Assembly: GCF_008831285.2 (NCBI RefSeq)
Contig: NC_045141.1
Location: forward strand, 17,906,106-17,966,105
Reading direction: 5' to 3'
DNA from: Nymphaea colorata
Taxonomy: Eukaryota > Streptophyta > Magnoliopsida > Nymphaeales > Nymphaeaceae
DNA length: 60,000 bases
Part shown: positions 38,066 through 49,544 of the stretch, one piece after another
Layout of the letters: every line of letters begins with the position of its first letter
Position numbering within the stretch: the stretch's first letter is position 1
Program-made: the position numbers and the translations under genes
The notes under the pieces: model-generated
The model's database searches: none
Seen by the model: only the letters and a program-made list of their open reading frames with translations
What the model was told of the DNA's origin: nothing

Positions 38066-41000
38066 GTGTTTCCTGGGAATTTAAAGACAATCCCAGAGTC
38101 TGAAATTTGGGAGGTTTGTCATGAAAGGCACCGTTTTGGCGAGGAAGATACGGCCTTTAGACTAAACATCACGAGAGCGTAAAAAACATGGACAAAATTC
38201 GATAAAGTTATGAATTTTCTGTTTGTCCCTTCGTTTGTGCCTCTGTTAAGCAGATTTCTTCTTTTAAGTAAAGTGAGTTGCTCGGCTAACAAGAAGATGC
38301 ATCTTTGATTGTAGACACCTTGGAGTTTCCTTACACAGTACTTTATCAGATTGTTCATTAACAAGTTCCTCTTTTTTAATTCCCTTATCTTTATCAGATG
38401 GACTAGAGATCATGAAGTATCATCTTGCTTGTTGTATATTGCTGCAACACCAAATTGCTTGAATTTTAAGATTTGAATCACTATTATACTGTTTGAAAAA
38501 GGAATATATCTCTCTGTAATGTGTGCTTTGTGATATTGTCGACTTTCCAACGTTGTCGTACATTGTTACAAAGGAGATCAAAAATTTGAGAAGGTTGCAT
38601 AATACCAGTGTTCCAAATTTTTTTCCATGCTGCAGGCAAACACTGGATGGAAATCCAGTAGATTATAATCCAAGTTCAACAAACATGCCTACATTTTTGG
38701 AATGAGGATGCAAATCCCCATTCTATTGATTCCAGGATTCAAATCCTCGGATTTTCATCTCAGGATTTTTATCTTGGTGCTGCCAAACACTACCTTATGC
38801 AAATGCAGGGCTTCTGTTCTCATACACAGTGAAGATGAAAACTAGAGAGCAGAGAGAAAACAAGGACGAAAGGAGCAGGAGAAAATTGATAATATATATA
38901 TATATATATATATGAAACAGTTTTCTTAATGAAACAAGAAGAATGGAAAAAGGTTGTGTGTTGCTTCCGCTTCAATTTCGCTTGTGGTGTCGAGACTTCT
39001 CTCCGCCTGTGTGCGAAGCTCATCCCCATCGACAGCCGTGTACACCATCTTCTTTTTCCTCCGCTGCGCTTAAAGAGGTATAAGCTTTGAACCTGAGAAG
39101 AGTTCTGATTTTGGGTATATGTTATCTGCACCTAGCACCATGCAACAGTATGAACTTAGAGATGTAAAACCTGAGAACATAATTTTGGGGTTTTGACCTT
39201 TTGGGTGTGCTCAATTCAATCAAGCTGAGGTTCAACGTTTTCTTTTATTTATTATCCCAAAGAACTGATATGGTGTATACTTGTCCACGAGTCCTCTTAA
39301 AATTTTGTGCTGCTGTTGATATTCAAAAAGAATTTGTAGACCGTAGTGTAGGGGGGAGGTGACCAAGGTAAAGAAAAATTTGTAGACCGTAGTGTAGGGG
39401 GGAGGTGACCAAAGTAAAGAAAACAAGAGAAACTTAAGGGCCAAAAAGTGGAAGAGAAACGGTTGTAGCCAAGTGAGAAATGAAAAGAAGAGCAAAGACC
39501 CGAGAGAGGCCAGTGGAAAACTGTAGAAAGCAAATGAAGACTGAGGAAGAAGCAATTTAGAAATTACTGTGTGTTAAGAGGATGGGTGCATTACTGCATT
39601 TTAGACGGCACCTGAGGCCCAATCCTTCTTTTTTTTTCCTATTCTTGTTTAAGCGACCACCTCAATATGCTTTTAAAGCACATCTTATTTTAACTACATT
39701 CTATGTGGGCATAGGACCTATGTGCTTCTAGAACTTGTGATTTCTGTAAAGTGGAGAATCTGTCAAAGGACCTCGAGAGAGGTGTCCTTTTCGAAGGAAA
39801 AACACCACCAACAAACGATTTGGGAAGGACGGCGGTAACTGCGGCAGATGCGCCGGCCACTTGCTGCTCCACAGAGAGAGAGCGTCCGCATCATTGCAGT
39901 GAGTGGGCACCAACGTTTAAATGGATGTGCTATGCACTGTACAAAGATATTCAATTCGTTAGATTTAAAAGGCTGCTAAAGTGCAGCGACCTGCCAATCT
40001 ACCAAGATGGTTCATGGGGGTTTGCTAGCTGACCGTCAAATATGAGATCTTGAAAACTTTTGGATCTTCAGAGGAAAGATCAACATATGCACAAAGAATC
40101 ATTGCCCTGAAATGAAAAGTTAAGTGGTCATGTTTGTGTTGACATGACAGACCACCATATCTACAGAAACGAAAAGGCACCAAGAGAAATCTGAATGACA
40201 TATATAGTCTTCATGGGCAAGCACCAAGAGGGAAGTTGGTGGACACGGTATAATAATAACTGTGGTCATGGAGATGGCGGGAAGAAGAGAACGGGGCCAA
40301 TCAGCGGTGAGTAGATACTTAGAGCAAAAGTAGCAGGGGCCTGTGGAACAGACGGAATTGCAGAGGCGGCGGTTTCTCTATTTACGGAACCATTGGAGAG
40401 ACAAAGAGAGGGAAGGGTAGTTGCCAGGGTGAAAAATTGGACCAAAGTTGGTTGTTGGTTGCTCTTGCTGAAAAAACAACTGGGCCTTGTTGATGATAAA
40501 TCGTAATAGCCGCGGACAATAGATGAGAGGTTTGGCCTACATCAGATTCTTCCCTTGTTCTATGGGCCTGATTTTTTCTTGATGGGCGGCCCAACACGAG
40601 ATTTAGGGTATTTCTGGAAGGGTGATCTCCTTCGGACTACAATGCTGCACTAATTCTTGATGGACCTCATTCCTTTGTCTGGAAGACTGTAGCAAAGTTT
40701 TTTGACAAAATGAAGGTGCAAAATCCGTGAACGATCCGCATCTGCAGCCAAAAGGTGCGGAGGTTGCTACTAGTCCAAGTCGATGAGGGCGCCACCACCC
40801 ACCCGCCCCCATAATGAGTCCATTTTATTATCCACCGCCCGGTCAATTTAGCACAACCACAAGCGAATAAAAGCTAGAAGAAAAATCACAAGAAAGAGAC
40901 CCCATGCATTTCAAATAAGAATAACACCGGTTGAATATGGTTTCACATATGGGAAATCCAAACCACATACATTTGCTCGGTAAAAATTCCTACATTATCG

Positions 41001-41111
41001 CAATTTACAAGCTTTTCCGAGCAATTGCCGGTGAAGCTCGACTACAACAGTAATCTGCTTGCTAACATCAGCAGTCTATGACACTACAGAAATCTTGATT
41101 GCATAGGGTTT
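38066..41111. other. Intergenic DNA and TULP 3' flank
   Basis: No gene recognised. An (AT)n run lies at 38891-38913 and a 46 bp tandem repeat at 39331-39422. A TTTATT at about 40826 could be the minus-strand AATAAA signal of the TULP gene, about 285 bp past its stop. Direct copies of gctgc..caaacact occur near 38630 and 38778. Confidence 0.45.
39331..39422. repeat. Near-perfect 46 bp tandem duplication
   Basis: aatttgtagaccgtagtgta plus ggggggaggtgaccaa occurs at 39331-39376 and 39377-39422, differing at one or two bases. This is a recent event. Confidence 0.96.
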
Positions 41112-44100
41112 TCATTCACAAGCCAACTTGGTGTCAAAGCTGCTTAGACAAATCCCAAATGCCTGAAATGCAGAGAGCGGGTAGCGGTAATCCATGGTAA
41201 AAATATCCTTCCCGATCTTACCAAACTGTAGCAGAATCTTGTCGGGCTCGCTCCCTCCAACAGCCTGAGAAGGGCCAGCAGCAGCCTGAGAAGGGCCAGC
41301 AGCAGCCTGCTCCGGTGATTCTATAGCAGCAATCAGCTGAAAATTCTTTACTGAAGCCACGGTGACACGGCCACGGAAATTCAAGCACCAGCATTGTAGC
41401 TGCTCGTGCCACCTGGGTGCCTTGTTCTTGAGGACCAAGGGAGCTTCCTTCCCAAACATACTGGCTGAGAGTTCTGAAAAGCGAGAACTGCCAGCAAATG
41501 AATCTGTTGGACCCAGTTCTCTTCCACCCACGTGCTCTAGGGACTGAGACAAGGACATACTGGCGAAGGATTCCTCTACGGATCCAGGAAGCTCCATGTA
41601 GTAGGGTACGCAGCCTCCTTCCTCGAGGGAAGAAACTGGAATGGAGTGCATGGTACAGCGCATGCGCCTTGGACCTCGTGTGCCAAGCATGTTAAGCTCA
41701 TAAGCTATATGCGCAATACCATAGCTACCAACAGGCACCTTCGGGGAGACCTTCTTTGAGTAAAATCTCCGACTTGATCTGCTACTGGACATCACAGCCC
41801 CACTATATGAAGGTTGGCTGTCGTAGACGGCAAATTTGGTGCCTAAAAAGTTTGACCTGAAATGCATCGTAAGTTGACTATGAGAGATAAGGTAGAGAAA
41901 GCACCAAATGTTGCCGCTTAACCGTGATTAAGCAATAATAGTAGCAGCAAACAAGAGCCGCAGCTACCAAACAGCTGGTTATTTAAGAACAGAGAATTTT
42001 GGTAGAAACCTTAGTTTTCCTATATAACTGCTACTGTTGCGGGATATGTCCTCTGCATCCATTGATATAATGTACTCGGCATGAGTTGGACGCCTGATTT
42101 TTTTGGCAGCAAGTAGAAATTTCCCATTTTCTGCAATCAGCCAACACTATTAGACTAAGTAAATCGAGATCCCACTAAAAAGGATACTAACAAAACCGAT
42201 CAAGTTAATTGATTACATGCACCATGCATTTAAAGCATACATCTTTCAAGTCTTAGAGTGGGATATGATATCTGAATAAGAAACTCAAGAAGTAATAACA
42301 AGAAGCTCATTGGTGTAATAGAGAAGGCCGGTACTCAATCTCAGCTTCTTTCAATAACGTACAAACAGTTCACCACAAGCCAAAGTGCACAACTTTTTTT
42401 AGTCACTAAGAACATAATTTTCATCTCCTTGGCAGCAACGCAAAGCCACACAATAACCAACTTGAGACAAGTAAAACATTATCATGTAAACAAAAGAAGC
42501 ATTTTAACTAGGCAGGCAGCAGTAAACTATTGAATAGATCCACACACACAATAGTAAATGTTTGCACAACTGACGCATTGCTATAATAAGCAGCCCAATT
42601 GTGCAATTGGGTTGATCTTTCTTTCAGCAGGCAATTTCCAGAATAGATTAAGAACTGAACCCAAAGTAAATCTCATCTAGGGTCCAAGCTTCCATTTATT
42701 ATATCCCTGCCACTGCTGAAAAAAGTCCTGACAGGCATGATCAATCGTCTTTCTTGTACAAGAAGCCATGCAGAACATGCACCAATAACATCCGAATCCC
42801 ACAAATTCAATTTGGATCCAGGAATGTTCTTTTCAGGTATCATTATGGCATATAATTTATAATTGGATACCAAATCCAGTTATTAGGTCTGTTACTAAAC
42901 AGGAATTAACTATGTCCTTATCAATAAGGGTAATGCCTAAATGACTTCTTTTGGACTTGTTTATTCCTTTTCCTAACTCAATCTTTTCCTCTCTTTACCT
43001 ACTTTTCCCTAAACTCTTTCCTACTTGAAGTCTTGAACAGATTAGACATAGGATTTCGTGCAATCTTGAATTTGGGTTGCACCAAGCAGGCACACACCTG
43101 ATGATAAAAGCAACCTGCTCAATTTGTTCATCGTTTTCCATAACCGCGAACTATAGTTCAAAAGTAAGACCATTAAATCCGACAAGATAACCTGTCCTTG
43201 ATTACCTTCACAGTCAAGCGCCCAATGTATTTATTTCAAACTATATTGCATTTAAAGCTATGACGATCAAATGGCTTGCAACATTCACCATGACAAACAT
43301 CTGAATTCTCTTGCATGAACTGTTAATGAATCTCAGTCGAGAGTAACCTCCTGAATTTGTCAGTTGATTTAGAAACTATCATAGTCAAGATTTCAAGAGA
43401 ATAGGAACACTTTCTCGAATGGATCTCTTGAAGGATAGTTTCATTTGCTTCACTTTTGAGGACAGGCATTTCTATGCTGGAAGTGAAGTATAAACACTAA
43501 TTTCCAATTTCCAAATACATAAGACATGAGCCAACACAGCCAGCTCAAGACCATTCAACATATTCAACACCGATCACCATATTCAACACCGAACAGGGCA
43601 AGCAGCCCATTTGATTTCTATATAATTCAACGCATCATTCAACTTGAGAGACACTGCAATTGTAAAAAATTTTCTGAACATTTGTGGAAATAATTTGTCC
43701 GCAGCTTCTGTAAGACACAACAGAGACAACCTTCAGAAAGAACTAAGAAGTGAGGAATGCCAAAAATCTAAAAAGGACCTGACTACCAAGCCCAGCAGTT
43801 TTTTGATGTATCACTCTGAAAGTGCCTCCTCCTTTGCCACATAATAATGGCTATATCGATTCCTACCTTGAAAATTCAACTTTTGATGGCATGCAAAAGA
43901 GCAAATATTCTTGTCTTATGACACCTGCTCAAATGCCATATGACCACCTAGATTTCCCATGTACGGTGGAAAACCACTGACCGATACATCAGGAAAGACA
44001 ATCAAACTAATATCAAGGATTTGTAATGTCAGAAATCAATAAAATTTACTAGTCCTGGCACATATCGTATGCAACTTTCACATAAATTCCAAAAAATTCT

Positions 44101-45487
44101 AACAGGAGATCACATATCAGTGCAACGTTAGCTGTCAAGGCGCCTAGATACAGCTCCAGTATTGACGGACTGCCTAGTAGACCTTATCCTTCTTAAAGTA
44201 TCCTAAATTTAGTAGTTGTCCAGGCGTTTGCCACTAAGCCTTTTAGGGGCCTAGCACTTTTTGCTAACTAAACAATTAATATTCAGTATCATCAGTCACA
44301 AAAAATTTTATTATTAATTTAGAATAGAAAAACAAGAATTAAAGATCAAAATTGAGAACTGAGACCTGCCGAGAAGTTCATGCTCTTCTATAGGCATGAC
44401 TAAGGAACACCACCAAATTCATCTTCATCATAAGTGAAGCAGCATTCCTATACCCTGAACGAGCTGGACTCACCAATATCGTCAGGTCGTGCGATCATGA
44501 TTCATGGTAAGATTTCTCAATGTGGATCTGCAGTTTACTATATGTCAGCCTGACATTTCTAGATTCCGAAGCAAGATCCTTTCAACTGCCAGATAGAATG
44601 GAAAAAAGGAATCATCTGATCCAAACTCAATCTCTTGACGAAGGATAGAACTCCACGAACAACGGGTATATTACTCCCGAAAGAACTCATTACTAACCAA
44701 CAAAAACACCTACAACTAACCACCTATCAAAACCGCAACCAAACAAATTACAAAGATCTAGAATTTCTACAACTGTATCGCAAATAAAAGGAAGAAATTA
44801 ACACCCAAAATCCAAACTAAACAAAAGTCACTAAAAAATTGAAGGAGATATTAAAAATAAGAGGTAATAGAAGAAGGCTCACCAGGAGTAAGACCCAAAA
44901 AGAGGTGGTAAGTGGACGCCGCTTTATTCCTCTTTATGTAACACTGAATAGGCCCGCTCCTCGGCCCAGGCTGCCATATCCCCAAAACAAAAATGAGATT
45001 TAAAACTTTTGAGCAAATCGAAAGCAAGAAAAACAAAAAATAAACAAGAAACTAAAAAGTTTCCACCTTCATCTCGTGCTTACGCCCAAACCAGGAGATA
45101 TTAACAGAAAAGATGAGACAGATTTTAAAGAAAATGAAAAGGGGAGAAGAGAACCTGTTTGAGGGAGACGGGAAAGGTGAGCTTGGCGCAAAACTCTGGC
45201 GCAGACACGACCTCCTTGCACATCTGACGCCAGGAGCGGCAGACGGCGGCGCAGGCGACGACGTGCTTGCGGGCAGGCCAGCTGCTCTCGCTGGCCTCCA
45301 GCCGCTTTATCACGTCCCTGAGCAGCTCCGGCGGTAGCCCCGCCCAGCACCCCTGCTGCTGCCGCTCCGCCTCTTCCTCCTCCCTCGCCGCCACCGACGA
45401 CCTCGACGGCTGCACCACCCCCTTCGCCTCGAAGCTCCGCCGCGACAGGCTCCCCAGCCCATCCCTGACCATGCTTCTGAAGGACAT
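41112..45487 (-). CDS. Tubby-like F-box protein (TULP/TLP), four exons
   Basis: Minus-strand exons: 45487-45155, 44970-44883, 42130-42010 and 41856-41112, all with GT-AG introns; 428 aa. Exon 1 holds the F-box (about residues 51-104: [32 protein letters not shown]), which should bind an SKP1 protein in an SCF ubiquitin ligase. The tubby domain (about 105-428) begins [20 protein letters not shown]. It includes [11 protein letters not shown] across the exon 3/4 junction, [21 protein letters not shown] and [19 protein letters not shown]. It ends with the family signature [29 protein letters not shown] split over two motifs. The domain binds phosphoinositides, and plant members detach from the plasma membrane under stress. 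Oddities: the linker at residues 138-144 (LTPENGK) is shorter than the usual form with ALLV, and residues 365-384 carry two AAAGPSQ repeats. The start is the first ATG, giving the typical [10 protein letters not shown] opening. Confidence 0.95.
42131..44882 (-). other. Large second intron of the TULP gene (2752 bp)
   Basis: It lies between exons 2 and 3. No coding sequence is recognised. Around 44138-44252 'aaggcgcctaga' and 'ttttaggggcctag' face each other, resembling the ends of common plant repeats with GGCGCCTAG cores. A short direct repeat 'attcaacaccga' occurs near 43562 and 43581. Confidence 0.6.
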
Positions 45488-45710
45488 CTCGCCGAAGACC
45501 GTCGGCCAAAACGCAGAAACGGGAACAGTTTTAGGGTTGGTGTTGGGGAATGGAAAGCGCTGTCAGTCTGAGCTTTCTCGAGGACCCCGTGAAGCTGCTT
45601 TTCTAGAGCGAGTGGAAACCAGAGTGGTTTTTTGGGAGGTGGAAGAAGAAATCAGTAGACAGATACCAAAACCCAAAATTTTTTAATAAGAAATATAAAT
45701 AAATAAAGAC
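45488..45710 (-). promoter_or_regulatory. TULP 5' UTR and core promoter
   Basis: Read on the minus strand, tatttatttatatttc (about 45705-45690) could supply a TATA box about 200 bp upstream of the ATG. A CACGTG G-box lies at 46277-46282, about 790 bp upstream. The stretch 46050-46270 is strikingly GC-rich compared with its surroundings. Confidence 0.4.
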
Positions 45711-46908
45711 ACGGAAAGGAGGTGATCGAGGAGACGATCATCGTGCATGATGCTTCCTTCCTGTGCGTGAGTTTTTAATGGTGGTGGTGGCTGGTGACTG
45801 GTGGAGCCTCCTTGCTCCCTCCCCATCATCTTTCTTACAACCCTTTTTTTTCTCAGGTTAACAATATTATTTCTTTTTCATTTTTTCCCAAATTCTTTTT
45901 TTCCTTTCGTTTCAACTCCCAAATCCAACGTTGTTCATTTATTATTCAATTAAAAGGAAAGAATTGATGGATTTATCCGTTTCCAAAGGAGAAGTAAAAG
46001 TACGTAAATACCCTCGGTTCGAGGCCGAGTTAAGTGAAAGGTAATGAACTTTTGGCGCGTAGAGAATGACCAAACTACCCTCGCCGTCCGCTCGCCTCGG
46101 TGCGGTGGCGGTGGGTGGACGATCGGAGGAGGCGGTCGTCGCTGGCGTGCGCCCGTCGACGCCACTCCACCACTGTCCCGTCGAGAGCGGCCGCCACATG
46201 TCTTGACTGACTGAGTATCCAAGCATGACGACCGGCACCGGCCGCCGGCGGCCGGCCGGCAAGAAAACCAGCGCTCCACGTGCATGGTTGAGCCCGCGAT
46301 CGAAGCTATAGCCGAGCTCAGTGAGCCAACTCCAGTTTCTCGTGTTCCCAACAAGTTCTGTTTGTGATGATTATTTAGAAAATCATCTTATCGAAACTTA
46401 TTTGTATGGCTTGACCTTAATATAATAAGAACAAAGAAAGAAGACTGAGATCGGATCGATGATGTGGGGATCTCGGTGGGCCGAGGCATGGAAAAATATT
46501 CCAAGCCACCACGAAGGAGGCGATTTAGTCAGAGCAAATCCCAAATTTCAGCAACCTTTTAAAAAGCGAGGAGAAAATTGAAAGCTCAGTACATTTCGGC
46601 GTCGTTTCCAAGTGAGGCTCCTCACTAAGCATACTTATCACTCCTTTCTCGAGCTAACCGATGGTCAATGTGCAGTCAGTGATGGGAAGGTTGCGGGAAG
46701 GTTCTCCTTTGACCGAGCTAGCGAAAGGTAGCTTTCTTTGATCCGGATCGAGGACTTTGATATTTCATTATATTGAATCAAGATATTGGGCACATCTCGT
46801 CTCGTGTATTTAGCTGTCTCAAAATTGAGTTGCTTGCGACTCTAATTTGAATCAGGATTGAAAAAGACAGAAGGGATGCTAATACTTCATAATTTTATGA
46901 TCTTTTAA
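45711..46908. other. TULP upstream region with a GC-rich patch
   Basis: GC-rich sequence at 46050-46270 opens overlapping minus-strand frames of 106 and 134 codons (45942-46354). These lack recognisable domains and are best read as composition effects. No other gene is visible. Confidence 0.45.
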
Positions 46909-47136
46909 TGGGTGTTTGGATGACAATTCGAAAACTAGGTTTTCCGACTAATTGTCTGGGCGCCATCAAAACTATATTAAGAGAAACCTGGTTTGTGAAA
47001 GGAAATGAAAAAACTAACCCCTCCTATTCTTTGGATGCGATGCCCAAATAAAAACCCTTAAGCCATTTAAAATTTGGTTGTATAAAACCAAGTTTTCAGA
47101 AAACTAAGTTAAACAAAGATACCATCCAAACACTCC
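46909..47136. mobile_element. MITE with 14 bp terminal inverted repeats and TTTAA target duplication
   Basis: The left end tgggtgtttggatg (46909-46922) faces right end catccaaacactcc (47123-47136), 12 of 14 matching. TTTAA abuts both ends (46904-46908 and 47137-47141). 228 bp, no transposase. It resembles the widespread 'gggtgtttggatg' plant families. Confidence 0.82.
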
Positions 47137-47739
47137 TTTAAGAAGCAGAAAATATGAGTAAATGGGTATAAAATATTACCATATAAATAAGTAATGAAAG
47201 TGGTTTGAAGGTCGAAGCTTTCCTTTGGGGTCAAGCTATATTATTCAAAATTTTGACGATTAAAACCAAAATCATAGGAAAAACTTGGCCCCTAGTGGCC
47301 ACTCAAACTTGTGTAAGCAATTTTGCCCACACCAACCTAGAGTGCCTTTACGACTGCGTATCAAATAGGCTAGACTCGATTTAGTCAATTCTTATGAGTT
47401 CGAGCCGATAGGAAGCCACCTTAGTTAATTTGACGTGCAAAATAAAATTAGAGTTTTAGGCTTGAAACATTGGAGCATGTGCAGATCGAGAATCAGCAAA
47501 AGCGAGGTTGGAAGGACGAGCTAGCGTTGCTACTTGGGCTACACCCTGAATTCGGCACATTTTGGTATACGTCTTATCAAAGCTTGCAAAGTCATGTGAC
47601 GAAGCGAGGCTTACTACAGATGCAACACTCGTGAAGGCCACCGCTTCCGCACTTTGATGCAACAAGCAACACACATCATCCCTAGATTTGGCCGTCCAAA
47701 TTTTGCTTTTTGGCCGGCTTTTTTTATTTTGAGGTCAAT
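47137..47739. other. Intergenic DNA between the MITE and the TRIM element
   Basis: No gene recognised. The minus-strand frame at 47456-47674 (72 codons, MCCLLHQSAEAVAF...) resembles fragments of low-complexity repeat protein but cannot be assigned. Confidence 0.4.
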
Positions 47740-48175
47740 GTTTCAGGCCTACTTTTCGAGTCTCTCTTTTGACGGATCTCAACCCGCTTCCTAACAGTTT
47801 CGGCTCCAACCTCAAAAAACATAAAAACCAAGACAATCATCTCATTAATGACCTCATTTATCAGCTTTTAAAGATCCCTCGCAATCTTTAATACGGAACT
47901 AAACTTATGGGGTGTTACAATCCACTCCTTTTAAGGCACACAGGTTCGTGCATGTGGGACCCCAGATCCGAGTATTGAAACTGCTCTGATACCATTATAA
48001 CAACACAACCCACTCTCGAACTCGAGCCCCTGGTTCGAATGAATCCCAACCCGCTCCCTAACTGTTTCGGCTCCAACCTCAAAAAACTAGGAATCAAGAC
48101 AATCATTTCATTAATGACCTCCTTTATAATCTCTTGAAGATCTCTCATAATATTCAATATGAGACTAAACTTATG
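47740..48175 (-). mobile_element. TRIM-like miniature LTR retroelement with a 75 bp interior
   Basis: Minus orientation. The 5' LTR (about 48175-47996) is followed by one base and a perfect TGGTATCAGAGC primer-binding site for initiator tRNA-Met (47994-47983). About 50 bp of interior follows, then a purine tract aaaaggagtgga (about 47932-47921), and a 3' LTR starting TGTAACACC at 47919 and running to about 47740. Both LTRs share caacccgct.cctaac.gttt, cggctccaacctcaaaaaac and tcattaatgacctc. The 5' LTR lacks its first bases and the 3' LTR has a blurred end. There is no coding capacity, so it depends on proteins from another element. Confidence 0.78.
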
Positions 48176-49151
<976 letters not shown>

Positions 49152-49152
<1 letters not shown>

Positions 49153-49223
49153 TTAATATCTTTAAATATTTAGTCTGTCGTGTACGTATTAATATCTTTA
49201 AATATTTAGTCTGTCATGTACAT
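49152..49223. repeat. Two-copy tandem repeat, period 36 bp
   Basis: attaatatctttaaatattt then agtctgtc.tgtac occurs at 49152-49187 and 49188-49223. The second copy diverges in its last bases. Confidence 0.92.
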
Positions 49224-49252
49224 GCCAGTACCCCTTCGTTAGCCTCCCACTC

Positions 49253-49544
49253 AAAAGGGGCGTTTGATTACTTGAGATTTCAAATCCGTGGATCTGATCT
49301 GACACGTACCACCCTCCATGCACCCCATGTTTTGGTGGGACCGATCCTGCAAAGAGCTGAGGGCCAGCTCGAGCTAGCATCATTCCGCGTGAAGGACATG
49401 GATCCTTTCACACTTTATATTTTCAGTCTGTGCTGATCAACCGAAGCAGACGAGAGTTAAATACTGGGAAAGGCTTTTTATTGGTGTGTTTAGACAGATT
49501 TGAGACAGGAATAATATGTTTTTTGTTGCCAAACAACCCCTTTT
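49253..49544. mobile_element. Candidate TIR element, about 292 bp
   Basis: The left end aaaaggggcgtttgatta faces a right end that reads aaaaggggttgtttggca on the other strand. No transposase and no convincing target duplication. Confidence 0.45.

Noticed and set aside
45069-45686. Frames of 139-146 codons overlapping TULP exon 1 on both strands
   Set aside because: Shadows of the GC-rich F-box exon; the frame used has a clear F-box.
45942-46354. 106- and 134-codon minus-strand frames upstream of the TULP gene
   Set aside because: Overlapping Arg/Pro/Ser-rich frames in a GC-rich patch with no recognisable domain.
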